64,000 nt of DNA from Conus ventricosus (GCA_018398815.1 JAFLJL010014247.1:1-64000); one strand, 5' to 3'. Shown: positions 23,661 to 34,954, numbered from the stretch's first letter. Program-made: numbers and translations. Notes: a model not told the origin generated them from the sequence alone.

Positions 23661-23944
23661 TTGATCATTTGAAATGAAATAATATTTTAAATTTTTTATA
23701 AAAATAGATCCATGGAGTATTATAAAATTGATGAAGTCAATAAATAAAGACCTGGAGTCTATAAAAGACATTTCCATAGACCGACTTGTATTCAATGTGG
23801 TTGTTCGGATGTAAGACCATCCTTATAAATCTATGCAGAAACGCTGAGCAAGACTACTCAACGATGACACGTTTTTTGAGGCAGTTGTGTTTACGATATG
23901 TAGAAACATCTCTATTAAGGATAAAAACATAGGCTTGTTTTTTT

Positions 23945-24180
23945 AGATAATTATAAGATAACTTAATAAGAACTTGGTTGTACTTAAAGGATGACTATCA
24001 AGAACTTATTAAGACTTGATCAAGATACTTAATTAAAAACTTATTCATGAAATATTATAGATACTTATTAAAACTTGGGGCAACTTAATTTAAAACTTAG
24101 AAGTAACTTAAGTAAGAAACTTGGGGATTACTTGAGAATGACATAAGGGACAACGTGAAGTAACTGAAGTATGAACTTTA
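23945..24180. repeat. Degenerate ~20-36 bp repeats, possible subterminal region
   Basis: About nine irregular units share ACTTA followed by a short A/T spacer and AACTTGG or AACTTAG. No matching inverted copy was found near 10.3-11.6 kb, so a role as terminal repeat is unproven. Confidence 0.5.
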
Positions 24181-24224
24181 GAATACGGGTTTAAAAACTT
24201 TGATAGGAACTGAGTGTGTGCTGC

Positions 24225-24430
24225 GTGGGTGGGGGGTGGGGCAGGTGGGGGTGGGGGGTGTGAATGCGTGGGGGCAGGACAAAACAAACTACAAACTAAA
24301 ACAACAACTAACACCAACAATAGACAGTCAGGGGTGGGGTGTGGAGGGGGCGGGCGTGCGTGGGGTGGGGGTGGGAGGGAGTGCGTTGCGTGGGGTGGGG
24401 GTGGGTGGGGACTCGTGCGTTTGTGTGTGC
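24225..24430 (+). repeat. G-rich GTGGGG tract
   Basis: Two blocks of TGGGG/GGGTG repeats separated by a short A/C-rich spacer (24279-24330). Many closely spaced G runs could form G-quadruplexes on the plus strand. Overlapping open frames are composition artefacts. Confidence 0.8.
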
Positions 24431-24564
24431 GGTAGCCAAAAAAGTTGATGCAGGACGTTGAAGCGATGCAGTGAGCCAGTAATCACAGCATATATACAAG
24501 TCATGAGTGCTTGGTGGAAAATTCAAGGCATCCAACTCTAAAAAAATCACGGACAGCTCTGCAT

Positions 24565-24815
24565 TAAGCGGTATTCTAAAAATAGATTTACGTCAGTGGT
24601 AGGCCTTTGCAAAGTGGTCTTTTCAGCAGGCGCACTGTTGCTAGCAGCAACTCTAACAAACGACCGCTCCTGCCAAGTAGCGGGTATCTAAAAATAGATC
24701 TTACGTCAGTGAAGAACCGGAGTGCACTGTGACTTTGACCGCTCAGGGTAAAGCGCTAAGAAAACGGCTTGCTACTTTGACCTTTGGACGCTCGGGGTTG
24801 CGCTAGTTTCTCTAT
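24565..24815. promoter_or_regulatory. Paired MEF2-like and CRE-like sites
   Basis: A 29-30 bp block occurs twice, near 24570 and near 24682. It holds CTAAAAATAG, a perfect MEF2 consensus, followed directly by TTACGTCAG, a CRE half site. A TGACCTTTGG nuclear-receptor-type half site follows near 24778. This clustering is promoter- or enhancer-like, but no gene is seen beside it. The alternative is internal promoter sequence of a decayed transposon. Confidence 0.4.
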
Positions 24816-26195
24816 GCTGCGGACTTTGAGAGGAGTGTGTTTGGAGTTGAATTGGTTCTTGTGAGGGTGTAGTCAATAATTTCTAATCTCTCACTGCTTT
24901 GGAAAATTAAATAAAAATCCTTCCTCTGAGTAATTAGACTTATGTGAAATAAGAAAGACCAACTGTAGATAACCTTTTAGCAATGGAATTTCAAAAACGA
25001 GAATCTCTCTTAGTTTGCGAGAATTTGGATGGGCTGCGCTTCAACTCATCCATAAAGCACTAACAATTGTGCATGGTACTCAACATGCTCGTCAAGTATT
25101 GTCGTTAAATTCTCCACTATCTTTGTTCAGCCTGATCAAAATATTATATAAACAAAACATCTGACAAAACCCAAGAGTTAAATATCTTCTCACTTACACC
25201 ACACACCTTCAATGACAATACAACAGCGTAAGACACCTGCCGCGGCTGTCAACTCCCCCCCCCCCCCACCCTAAAATGAATACACCCCCCCCCCACCCCC
25301 CACCCCACCCCTCACTGGCTATGCCCAGTCTCTCGCTTTATTGATTTTTTGGTCGCTTGCCGGGTTTGGCTGTGTGACAAAGGTCGCGCGTCTCGCTGTG
25401 TCAGAACTATCGGTGTTACACATAGTTTTGTAGGTTGTAGTACATCCGTCATTTGTATATTTGAAGCATTTATATGAAGATTAGTGCTAGCCACACACTA
25501 CTCTCTCATACGGGTAGTGTACTAGGTATGTCCTAACCCTATCTAGTTTGTTGGCCAGAACTTCAAAATTCGCCATTCAGTTGCATAAGGCCACACTTAA
25601 AGGCAGATGAACTGTTAGAAGTAGAAAAGTCATTCGCATCTTATTACACAAAATCAGCTTGCCATAAAACACTGAATCAGTAGTTAACAATCAATCAAGT
25701 CACGAATTCAGCCGGGTTTACCTTTGCCTTAAGAAATGACGCTGTGGGGTAGGACAGGTGGAATAGTTGCTTGCCTTCTTGACTAATCAACTTTTCTTTC
25801 AACAAATACTCTAACAGGCAGTTAAAATAATAATTATGGCCTCGATAACAAACTGTTTTCAGTAACGTTTTAGCCATTTGAAAATAACTCAAGTAAAAAC
25901 ACAGTGGTCACAACAGAGCGCGGACTAAACACACAGCCCTTCTTTGTGCAGTAGCTCCAAACCAATGACGGCCTGGTAGTTGCCACGTCGACAGCTCGAT
26001 CTGATGGCAATCTAGACTTTTCCAAATGTGGTGCTACCCCATGAGTGTGTTTGTTTTTTAAACAGCACAGGCTAGGTGCAAACTGCCGGAGCCGTAAATT
26101 AAGTTGATCAGATTTCTGGCCCGAGTGTACAATGTTTTGTAGGTGGAAATTAGTCAGAAGAAGTGTGCAGGGGATTTTTATGTATTTATTGAGAG
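24815..26195. other. No gene recognised; C-rich tract
   Basis: A C-rich tract interrupted by A lies at 25254-25310. The rest is A/T-rich with short frames. A minus frame at 25695-25892 is open for 65 codons but unrecognised. By position the stretch could be Gag-downstream sequence of the Gypsy element. Confidence 0.4.
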
Positions 26196-26199
26196 AGAG

Positions 26200-26325
26200 A
26201 CGAGTGTGTGTGTGTGTGGGTGTGTCTGTAGTCTGCCCGCATCTCCGTCTGTCTGCTGTCTCTCTCTCTGTCTCTCTCTTTCTGTCTGTTCTGTCTGTCT
26301 GCGGTGATTCTCTCTCTCTCTCTTC
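26200..26325. repeat. GT and CT microsatellite
   Basis: (GT)n at about 26206-26225, then CTGT and CT repeats to 26322. It lies just downstream of Gag on minus. Confidence 0.85.
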
Positions 26326-26329
26326 CGCA

Positions 26330-27480
26330 CAGGACAAGGCGGTTTTAGAGCCCCATTTGCCCAATCTCGGTGGTGAAGCATGTGGCAGGATTGGAAAATA
26401 TGTTCTCTCACGGGTTCTTTCCGGCGGTGGAGAACTGGTTATTGCGAAAGTCTCTCGTACGCGGAAAGATCCCTGTCCGTACTAGGATAGTATATCCTTG
26501 AGGACTCAAAATGACCCACGATTTCGTTCTGTAATTCCTGTCCTGATGGATAGTAACATTCTGAAGAAACGTAGTGCTACCATGTGATGGAAAATTCTCC
26601 TTTTCTAGCAACGCTTTATCTAGGGTGAGGATTAAATTACTGATCAGCCATTGACACATTTCCTCCACGTTTTCAAATTGCCTTTCTTTAAGGAAAGTGG
26701 CCAGATCTTTTGTCACGCCTTGGAAATTTTGTTCTCTAAGAAGGAGATCTCGCAGTGATTGAAAAGTTTTGTTCTTTTTAGTCAAATCGATCCATCGATC
26801 CAACAATGACTCATATGGATCAGAAAAACGTTGGAAACGATTCTCCTTTGTTTCAGGGCGCACAGGAAACGGAAACGTTCGTGAAGAAAAGATCAGCCCG
26901 AACATTGTAAATTTTCTTGAGGAGTTTTCTTTAACTGATCCCATGTTAAAATTTTGTTTCGCTGCAAGTGAGTGGGACAGTGTCAAAGACTACCTTAAAC
27001 CAAGGACGCAATATACAAGTCCATTTTCCTTTGGCCAATCCACAAGAGTTGCGTTGACTTTCAAATCGGAAAAGAAAAACTATCAATCGTCATCGTTTTT
27101 TCCTCGAAAGGTGGCAACTTTGGAATATTGCGCTTTTGGTTGTGGCATGGGCTGCGGGAAACCGGACTGGTGGAGGTTCATTCGTTGCTGTATTTTCTAA
27201 TTTCAGCATCTGTTCTGTTCTAACTGTCTCAACTTAAATTGACGTTCTTCAGCTTCAGCTTCCCTCTGTAGTGTATTTTCTTCGCTTCCTCCTGTAATCT
27301 TTTTTCTTTCAATTTCAGCTTCCCTCTGTAATCTTTTTTTTCTCGATTACTTCCTCTGTAGTCTTTTTTCTTCTGCTTCCCCTCCTGTAGTCTACTTTCT
27401 TTTGCAAATCCACTCTGTAGTTTCTTTTTTCTCTATTTAGTTTCCCCCATTAGATTTCTTCACGTTTAGTTTCCTTTTAT
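26330..27480 (-). pseudogene. Gypsy Gag capsid region (broken)
   Basis: On minus, 26408-26986 stays open for 192 codons. It contains a block typical of Ty3/Gypsy capsids of the SCAN-like kind: YESLLDRWIDLTKKNKTFQS, then LRDLLLREQNFQGVTKDL, then a FLKERQFENVEEMCQW stretch. Upstream (27230-27480), Arg/Glu/Lys repeats of the form RLQREAE give a coiled-coil N-terminus in another frame. Downstream near 26350-26400 is a damaged Cys/His segment where the nucleocapsid knuckle is expected. Gag forms the particle shell. A frameshift joins the parts, so the gene is broken. Confidence 0.8.
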
Positions 27481-27489
27481 TTTCTTCTA

Positions 27490-28905
27490 TCTCTCTCCCC
27501 CCCCCTAGCCCTGGTGCCATATTATGCATTGTTGCACATAGTGGTAAGTTTTTCTCCTCAAAACCCAAGCGTTTTAGACTTGTTCGAACATTTTTATCTA
27601 AAAATCATCCATAATGAACCGTCAGATTTAAAACAAACAATCTAAAGTTGATAAAAAATAGGCGATATGTGATGATATATGTTTCACAAACAGTAATTAT
27701 TGTAGATACAAATACAGAATTCAATTTCCGGTGTAAACAAAAAAATACGCTTACATTATAACAGGTAGATTTGAAATCCAAGGAATGTATTTTTCAAAAA
27801 TAATTTGCAAACTGTTATCAATTTGGAATTTACAACAAATTGAAGTTTAATACAAAAACTGTTTTCCTAAGAAAAAAAAAAAATTACACACAATAAGTTT
27901 TTCTGAAAATAATTCTTTATAAGTTTTAGCTTCTCAACTGTATTGTTGTCAGTCTTTTCTTTTTTACTTAATTGCAACGAATTTACAAACAAATGTACGC
28001 TTATACAAAAATAATGAATATAAATTTAAAAACAAATGGGAATCACAAACAATTAAAAGAGGGGGAAAAGAAACACAAACTAGCGGAAATCCTACCTAAA
28101 AAATGAAAATGTTGAAAAAGAAAACTAGATAGGAGCTTATTGAGGCGAAGGTTTAAGGAGGTTTGAAAAAGGGGGTGACAAGGAAATGAAAGGATACACA
28201 GGACGGGAAACACGTTAGAGGAAATCAGGAAAAGCAAAGAAGCCAGACTAGCACCCTAGTGGTCCCTGTCTCCCGTGAAACTGGGACGGGAAAAAATAAA
28301 TCACTGCCACAATTACAACCATACAGTAATAATACAAAATACTCAAAATCAATCAATAAATGCACATTCACCCAAACTCAAAGAAAATCTCGGCACCGCA
28401 CACAGAAACAAAATGATCAAAAGATAAAAAAGATGTTTTTTTGGGCAGAGCGGTACTCAACTCCACCACCTACACTACTAGCGTGACTGGAGGAGAAGTT
28501 GATCCCACACTCTGAGGGGCAAGGGGGAAAAATCAAACTGAAACAATAGGGAATGCGAAAAGAAATAGATATTTATCAGAAGGGAAAGACTATTGATCCC
28601 CAAACGCCATGGCCCTGTAAACGCAGGAGAGGTTGGGGCTATCATTTTGTTTGGTTTTCCTGGAAAGGGTGAAAAAATACTATCCTCTAGGGGATGGACA
28701 GCATTCCTCTACGACTGCCCTTGCTGCCAGGTTCGAGCTGAGCAGGTTGAGGCTATCGGTCTGGGGGGGAAGGGTCAAAAAGAAATCCTACCAAAAAAAA
28801 AAACCCTTATCGGAAGTAGAGCATCAATGAAATGTCAACCACCCTAAACACTATAGAAATAGAAAAAAACAAAAACAAATGCAATATTAGACTCAATAAA
28901 TAATT
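27490..28905. other. A/T-rich Gypsy leader region, no gene
   Basis: Between Gag and the primer binding site the sequence is A/T-rich and lacks recognisable coding. Near 28630-28770, GCAGGAGAGGTTGGGGCTATC and GAGCAGGTTGAGGCTATCGG form a loose duplication about 120 bp apart. Confidence 0.45.
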
Positions 28906-28912
28906 TAAACTT

Positions 28913-29135
28913 TCCTTCTTTTTTCTTTCCTCAACCTTGAGGGCACAATAGAAATCCTTTTTTTTTCTTCTCAAAACCCTGTGGGTACTAAATAGAACCT
29001 TTTTTTTCTTCCTCAAACCTTGGGTACAAAGAAACGTTTTTTTTCTTCCTTAAACCCTTGAGGCTGGTACAAATATAAATCTTTTTTTTTTAAACCCAAG
29101 GGCACGAATAGAAATCTTCTTTTTTTTTTTTCGGA
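28913..29135. repeat. ~45-bp minisatellite, five irregular units
   Basis: Each unit is a poly-T/TTC run followed by CTCAAACC, a TGGGTAC-type block and AATAGAAATC. Unit length varies with the T run. It lies immediately inside the 5' LTR and primer binding site. Confidence 0.7.
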
Positions 29136-29159
29136 GAAAACAAACGGAGCTGACGCCGG

Positions 29160-29172
29160 TTGAGCTGGAGTC
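29160..29172 (-). promoter_or_regulatory. Primer binding site, tRNA-Trp type
   Basis: On minus, TGGTGACCCCGAC directly follows the ...AACA end of the LTR after one base. It is complementary to the 3' end of animal tRNA-Trp (…GTCGGGGTCA plus CCA), as used by CsRn1-like Gypsy elements. This fixes the orientation of the element and the end of its 5' LTR. Confidence 0.65.
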
Positions 29173-29173
29173 G

Positions 29174-30279
29174 GGGTCACCACTGTTCTCACTGTCACTC
29201 TTGCATACCCGCAGTATGACTGAATTTTCTCAATACGCACACGCAATCTTTCCTTTAACCAAAAGGGAGGCACTACCGAATGTTTTTCTTCTCACCCTCT
29301 CCTTCAGGGAAAACTTTTAATAATAATCAACAACAACTTGTAAACAGATGTTCACCTGTATCTCAATCGCATGAGAGACAAATAAATCCGACTCATGTAT
29401 TTTTTTCTTTTCCTCTCACACTGAGAGACAAATCAATCTAGTTCCGCTTTCTAAAGCTATGGCCTTCCTTTCCGTTATCCCAAATTCCGGGAAAAGGAGA
29501 ATCATAACTCCGTAATCATGAGGACCTGCCTCCTGACTCACGTAAAGCTCCCTGCTTTTCATCTCCTGTCTCTCTCTATGAGTCAATATTGCCCCCTCGA
29601 ATTCTCTTGTCTGGGATAACGGTCTCGTTCTTCTCTTCGCGACTTTCTTCTTTCTCTTGGAAATGGACGAGCTTTCAACTACTCTCCTGGAGTTGGTTTC
29701 TGGTGGGCTGAACTACATGGTGTGTTCCCCTCAACATGGCCATTTCAACCACCTCACGGGTGTGGTGAAGGATGAAGGGTGATGAAGGGCGACGGGTTTA
29801 AAGGTGTGATTGTAGGGCTGAAACAGAATAAGGTTCGTGTAAGTAACCTCTTCTCTATTAACATATGAAATTCTTTCTCTCTTTTTAGTTTTCCCCTGTA
29901 GCTTTCCCAAATAATCCTATCGCTCACTGGTAATGACTGGTCAGCAACGAGGACCCCGTCCTGACAGGTTCGAGTCTTAGGCCATCTGTGGGTTAAACTG
30001 GACTCTTTCCCCCTTTCCCCATAGTGGTGCATAATCAGTGTTCAAACAGTGACCAGACCTTACCTTACCAGCCGTGTTAAAACTATCAACTCTGTGAGTC
30101 ACTTTCACCAATGACCACATTCGTTTTCTTGGACTGAGTCATACTCACAATTATTTTGGGGACGCCGTACATAGGTCAAGCCATATGAATTTCTTCCTTT
30201 AATTGTTGGTACGGGGAATGATTCCTATCACTAATTGCATTGTGATGGAGCGTCACATGCCTGAGTGAGGCTAGTCACA
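29174..30279 (-). repeat. 5' LTR of a Gypsy element
   Basis: A copy of 5685-6804 in the same orientation. On minus it starts TGTGACTAG and ends GAGAACA, next to a primer binding site. The two LTRs differ at many positions, mostly small indels, so the insertion is old or the sequence is noisy. Confidence 0.7.
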
Positions 30280-31425
30280 TGAAATCATTGCCCAAAATTC
30301 CACAGTGTGAAGGAAACCAGCAAAAAGTTACAACGGCTTTGCACATCAAAATATGAATTAAATAAATCTTTCTTCAAAATAAAGTTTTCAGAATAGAACT
30401 GAAAAAATTGATCTGATTTGTAAGTACTGACATTGACCCCCCCCGTTTTGTCCCCAATAACAAATTGCACGATTCGTATAGCTTAATATTCATACACAAA
30501 TTATGTCAACTCATTCCCACGCCCCCCCCTTATAGACCAATCCATAATTTCCGGCAACTAACGCCACCCCCCCCCGCCCCCCGCTCCGCCACACTTAATG
30601 CCCCCCCCTACCCGTCCCACCTAATGCTTTATATTACTTTAAGTGATGGAACAACCAAAGCAGATCCAGCGTCTTTGTTCTTAGTCTATGATCCTTTCAG
30701 TATATACTTAAGATGGTTAGGATACTTGCCTTTGCTTATGCATCTTTGCTGAATATGAAAGATATGCGGATGATCAGCTTTTGTAGCATCAGTGTGATTT
30801 AAGGTCAAATTTTGCCCTGTTTCCATTCCAGCTTGGGATTGGATCAGTATGAGAAATCTTTGCCAAAGTGTCTGGGTCAAATCAGTTTTCTCGCCAACAA
30901 ATGGGTCAGAGTACGAGCCAAATAGTTAGGACAAGCAGGCAGGAAATGTTTTTATGCTCGTTTGGGGTAATAGTAGATGGATTTTAAAGACATTTCTGTT
31001 TCGTTTCACCTTTCTTAGCTGTACATTTCAACAACTACTTTTGCCAAAGTGAGGTGTTTGTATTCGTTTAAAGGCAAACTCAATTTCCGAATATGTCCGT
31101 ACTGTAGAAGCATTGTACAGGGATGCCCAGCATAATTTAAAAGCCTTGTATCAACACTTTGACAGTTTTTGCAACAATATTTAGGAGCACAAAAGAAAGC
31201 TTCTTGAGCATACGATGCTTAGAACGAACGTGTGATTTTGCCAGATGTTTCAATGTTTTTACATCTGGCACCTGCTTTGCTTGCTTAAGGATTTTCAAAT
31301 AAATTTAAACTTTTCTAGCTGGTTGAAGAGATATTCAACGTGAACTTTCCATGTCAATATTGGATTGTGATAGTAAATCCCTAGAATTTTACTGTGTTGC
31401 ATATGAATGAAGTGTTTTATTCCAT
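30280..31425. other. No gene; C-rich tracts
   Basis: Runs of C occur at about 30437-30447, 30522-30530, 30567-30584 and 30601-30608. The rest is ordinary A/T-rich DNA without recognisable genes. Confidence 0.5.
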
Positions 31426-31725
31426 TTAAGTGTGTGCGTGTGTGTGTGAGTGTGTGAGTGTGTGTGTGTGTGTGTGTGGGTGTGGTGTGTGTGATGCGTG
31501 GTGCGTGCGTGCGTGCGTGGCTGTGCGTGTGTGTGGGTGTGGTGTGTGTGTGTGTGTCTGCTGGTGCGTGCGTGCGTGAGAGTATGAGGCTACGTGTACC
31601 ACTTTTTTTACATCATTTCTGTATATTCTCTATTCTTAAATGTATACGGGTAAGTGTTCGACTGCGAGCACATAAGAGTGCGTGCGTGCGTGCAGGCATG
31701 TGTACGCGCGGCGTGCCAGTGCGTG
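31425..31725. repeat. GT/GTGC microsatellite
   Basis: GT repeats with GC interruptions at 31430-31580 and again at 31675-31725. Open frames are Cys-Val artefacts. Confidence 0.9.
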
Positions 31726-31911
31726 TTGGTTTGGCATGGTGTATGAAAATTATACAGTTATTTCAAATTTTCTGGCGAAAGCAGCACAATGCAAAAAGGC
31801 ACTATTTGGCACACCGGTAACCCAGGCTCTACTCTTTACATGTATAATAGATTCAAAGTGGTACAAAGGTTGTTTGAATCTTTTCTGGTGTGTTTCGTTA
31901 CTTTCTGTAGT

Positions 31912-31974
31912 CACCACACACACACACACACACACACACACAACAACCACACACACACACACACACACACTCAC

Positions 31975-32011
<37 letters not shown>

Positions 32012-32041
32012 AACACACACACACACACACACACACACACT
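31912..32041. repeat. (CA)n microsatellite
   Basis: A CA tract with a few interruptions (ACAACCAC, TCACCGCATT). It is directly followed by the start of the LINE-bearing block. Confidence 0.95.
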
Positions 32042-32169
32042 CAGAGCAGAAAGGACATGCCAGGTTACAAATAATGCGACTTGACCCCTATTAATCCAAA
32101 ATCTACTGGCTTCTTACCTCATATATCATGCTGCCTCTTTAAAAGGTAAAAGGCTAGTTCAATTTTGAA

Positions 32170-32730
32170 ATTTTGGTATGTGAATCTGGCTGGATTGAAT
32201 TAAGTATGAAAAATTGTCAACCACTTGCAATAGGCTTTGTCTATAAAACCCATCAAAACCACTGATTGGCAGGACAGATTCAATGCATTAATGGATGAAG
32301 TAACCATTCTAAGTTATGAGAAAAATTATTAGGAATTTTAACATTGATCTGTTAAAAACTAAATCAAAGTGGTATCAAAACTAATATCACAAAACTTAGA
32401 ACAACTAATCGATAGACCAACACGCATAACTGAAAATTCCGCTACTCTAATAGATCATATTTACACAAATGCAAAACAATTCATTATCGAACTTTGTTCC
32501 CCTCCCTATGGCTGCAGTGATCACAACCCAATTTGCCTTACTTGGTTCAAAAACCGTGTAAAAATTCCAAAAGTAGGTCAAAAAGTTATTTACTACAGGA
32601 GCTTTAAAAACTTTAAAGAAGATGATTTCCTACTGACCTTTCTGAAGCACAATTTGACCTCATCTATCAAATCAGAGATCCAAATAAAGCAGCTAAATTT
32701 TTGGGATTGCATTTTTTACTCCGTAAAATA
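32170..32730 (+). pseudogene. LINE endonuclease C-terminal half (broken)
   Basis: Pieces NCQPLAIGFVYK (32214-32250) and, after a shift, FNALMDE and an FNIDLLK block (about 32280-32355) are followed by an open frame at 32369-32731. In that frame LIDHIYTNAKQF and SDHNPICLTWF hold the last catalytic Asp-His pair of the EEP nuclease fold. The nuclease nicks target DNA to start insertion. The 5' half is missing. Confidence 0.8.
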
Positions 32731-33379
32731 ATAAACACGCCCCTTTTATAAAAAAAAGGGATTAAACAGGAACCAAAACCTCCATGGATAACTAAAGAAA
32801 TTGACACAGAAATTAATAAAAGAAATCATTTGAGTAATTTTTTCGGAACAAATGAAGAATTCAGAAAACAAAGAAATAAAGTTGACGTCATTAAAACGGA
32901 AATCGAAACGTACTTACTTTTGAACAATGTTAACTTCTACCAAAGATACCAGGCAAATTTGGAAAGCAATTAACATTTAACTAATAAAAAACGTTGTCAA
33001 AAAGTCAGCAAATGAGCTCAGACATATCTGCCCGATCAACTAAATAATCATTTTGCAACCATAGCAGATAGAATCATATTAAATGATAGATCTAGTGAAA
33101 ATGACCTCAAATTATTTAAACAATACATCCAATCTAAGGATATTCGTGTTCCATTTTGTCTGAAACCCATGACCGTTTTAAGAAAGTTAGTAAACCTTGT
33201 CTAAATTCAACCCAATCTAATACTCGTGATTTAGATGGGACGAGACAAAAATACTTAAGTTGCATGTCCTAATTATCACAGATACTTTGACATACTTATA
33301 CAATTTATGCATAGAAAACAACTTTTCCTCTAAAATTTAAAGGGAAACTAAAGTTATTCCTTTGTATAAAACCGGGGGT

Positions 33380-33990
33380 TCTTCAAACCCATCAAATTAA
33401 CAGACCGATATCCATTTTAAACAGCCCCCTTTGCAAAACCGACGAAAAACATATGCATAAGTCTTTGTATTCCCTATTTTGCTGAAACAAACTTTTCCAA
33501 AGAAAGTCCGTCGGGGTTTCGAAACATCATTTGCCACCAGCCCTCATACAGCTTATCGACAGTCTTCTTGCAGCATAAACGAGAATAAATTTGCAGGTAT
33601 TCTCTTCGTAGACTTTGAAAAAGCTTTTGATGTCATCAACCATTCTTTGTTGTGCCATAAACTTGAACTTACAAACTGACTCCAGAATTCATAAGTCTTA
33701 TTTCATCTTTTTTATCTGACCGGGAAACAATTAGTAGCTGTAGCTGACAAATTGTCAACATTTATGCCTGTCAAATATGGTGTTCCACAAGGCTCTGTGT
33801 TAGGACCTCTTTTGTTACTATTTACGTAAACGATTTGCCTTGTATTGTTAAATGTAAATGCGAAATGTTTGCAGATGATACATCTCTTCACGAAAACGAC
33901 TCTGATGCCTATGAATTAACAGTTAAGCTTCAAGCAGATATTGATAAACTTACTGAATGACACAACTAAACCATAATGTCTTTAAATCAG
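33380..33990 (+). pseudogene. LINE reverse transcriptase (broken)
   Basis: RT blocks on plus: PISILN (about 33408-33425), the motif A region FVDFEKAFDVINHSLL (33605-33652) with its catalytic Asp, VPQGSVLGPLL (about 33782-33815), and FADDTSLH (33869-33892) with the Asp-Asp pair. Frames shift between them. Confidence 0.88.
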
Positions 33991-34950
33991 AGTTCCGCTA
34001 GACTATAGACTTTGCCGTACTTCGTACCGACAACAACAAAAATTTGCCGGTACATAGTCTTAAATCACCGGTACCGCGCTTGGCTGCCTGCCATGCACTA
34101 CACACCAACCGCGATTCTGGGTCACGCGAACGGGCGATAGCGAGCGCCTACCGCACGGATAGCACGTAACAGCTGTCAGTGATAGCCTTCAATCAACTGA
34201 ACTCAACAGAAAAGTCGACGGAGAGAGTAACATGCAAAAAAATCATAAATGAAAACAAAAAGCAAAACAAAACAAAACCAAACCAAACCAACCAACCAAA
34301 ACGTAACTTGAAAGAAAAACAAACAAACAAACAAACAAACAAAACAAACTTAACAAACTTCTCACTTACCTATCCACACGTGCGAAAGAATTCCGTCAGT
34401 GTTCGTCATCGAACCATGCAGTTACTCAAAGTGATGTTGAAAACAGCGACAGTCAATTGAAAACTGGTCGGGGATTACCGCAAGTCAATCCAGGGTCAGA
34501 CTGTCAGCAGACACGCACACAATCCATATGTCTCTACTGATCAACAGACTTACAGAGTCCGATGACGTGTTTAAAAGGCACGAAACTTTGGCTACACGCT
34601 AGGAACCTGGGGTTCTCAAAGAAAAATGAACCATCCATTTTGACGCGAGTGCTGTAGTAATCAAAACTGTCCATTGAAAAAAAAAGGGGGGGCAAAGTCC
34701 TGGGACTGAAAGGAAGGGGGAAGAAGGAGTGATGTCAGATGTATTGTTGTCGGCATGGCATGGCTTATTTCCTGCCTGGCATCCCCGCACCCCGCTGACA
34801 GGCGGAGAGACAGACATGCAGGGAAGAGGAGAGTCAAAGCGCTCAGATGTTCTGCCGTACAACGGTACCGCGGCTTTTATTTTTTTCGGTACAAGGCAAA
34901 TATTTACCGGTAAAAACCGGCATATGCCGTCTAACGGAACCCTGTAAAAC
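33991..34950. mobile_element. Non-autonomous inverted-terminal-repeat element inside the LINE
   Basis: The insert begins CAGAG-TTCCGCTAGAC and ends in the inverse of nearly the same string (GTCTAACGGAACCCTG). Internal GCCGGTAC/TACCGG-rich ends are also inverted. It has no coding capacity and contains CAAAC/AACAAAC simple repeats (34265-34345). CAGAGG ends are reminiscent of hAT-type MITEs; I could not establish the target duplication. The same element sits at 61640-62620 in the mirrored arm. Confidence 0.65.
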
Positions 34951-34954
34951 AAAG

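Larger units (their letters stand above)
11000..24180. mobile_element. Degraded Maverick/Polinton DNA transposon
   Basis: Between about 11 and 24 kb the sequence lacks the simple repeats and LINEs of its surroundings. It carries hallmark Polinton genes in decayed form: protein-primed DNA polymerase B (+), retroviral-type integrase (-), a capsid-type protein (+), and several smaller proteins of kinds found with these elements. Intact Polintons are 15-20 kb with terminal inverted repeats and a 6-bp target duplication. I could not find the termini, the packaging ATPase or the adenovirus-type protease, so the outer limits given are approximate. All genes are interrupted, so this is a fossil. Confidence 0.85.

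Noticed and set aside
24200..24448. Gly/Val-rich frames
   Set aside because: Composition artefact of the G-rich tract.
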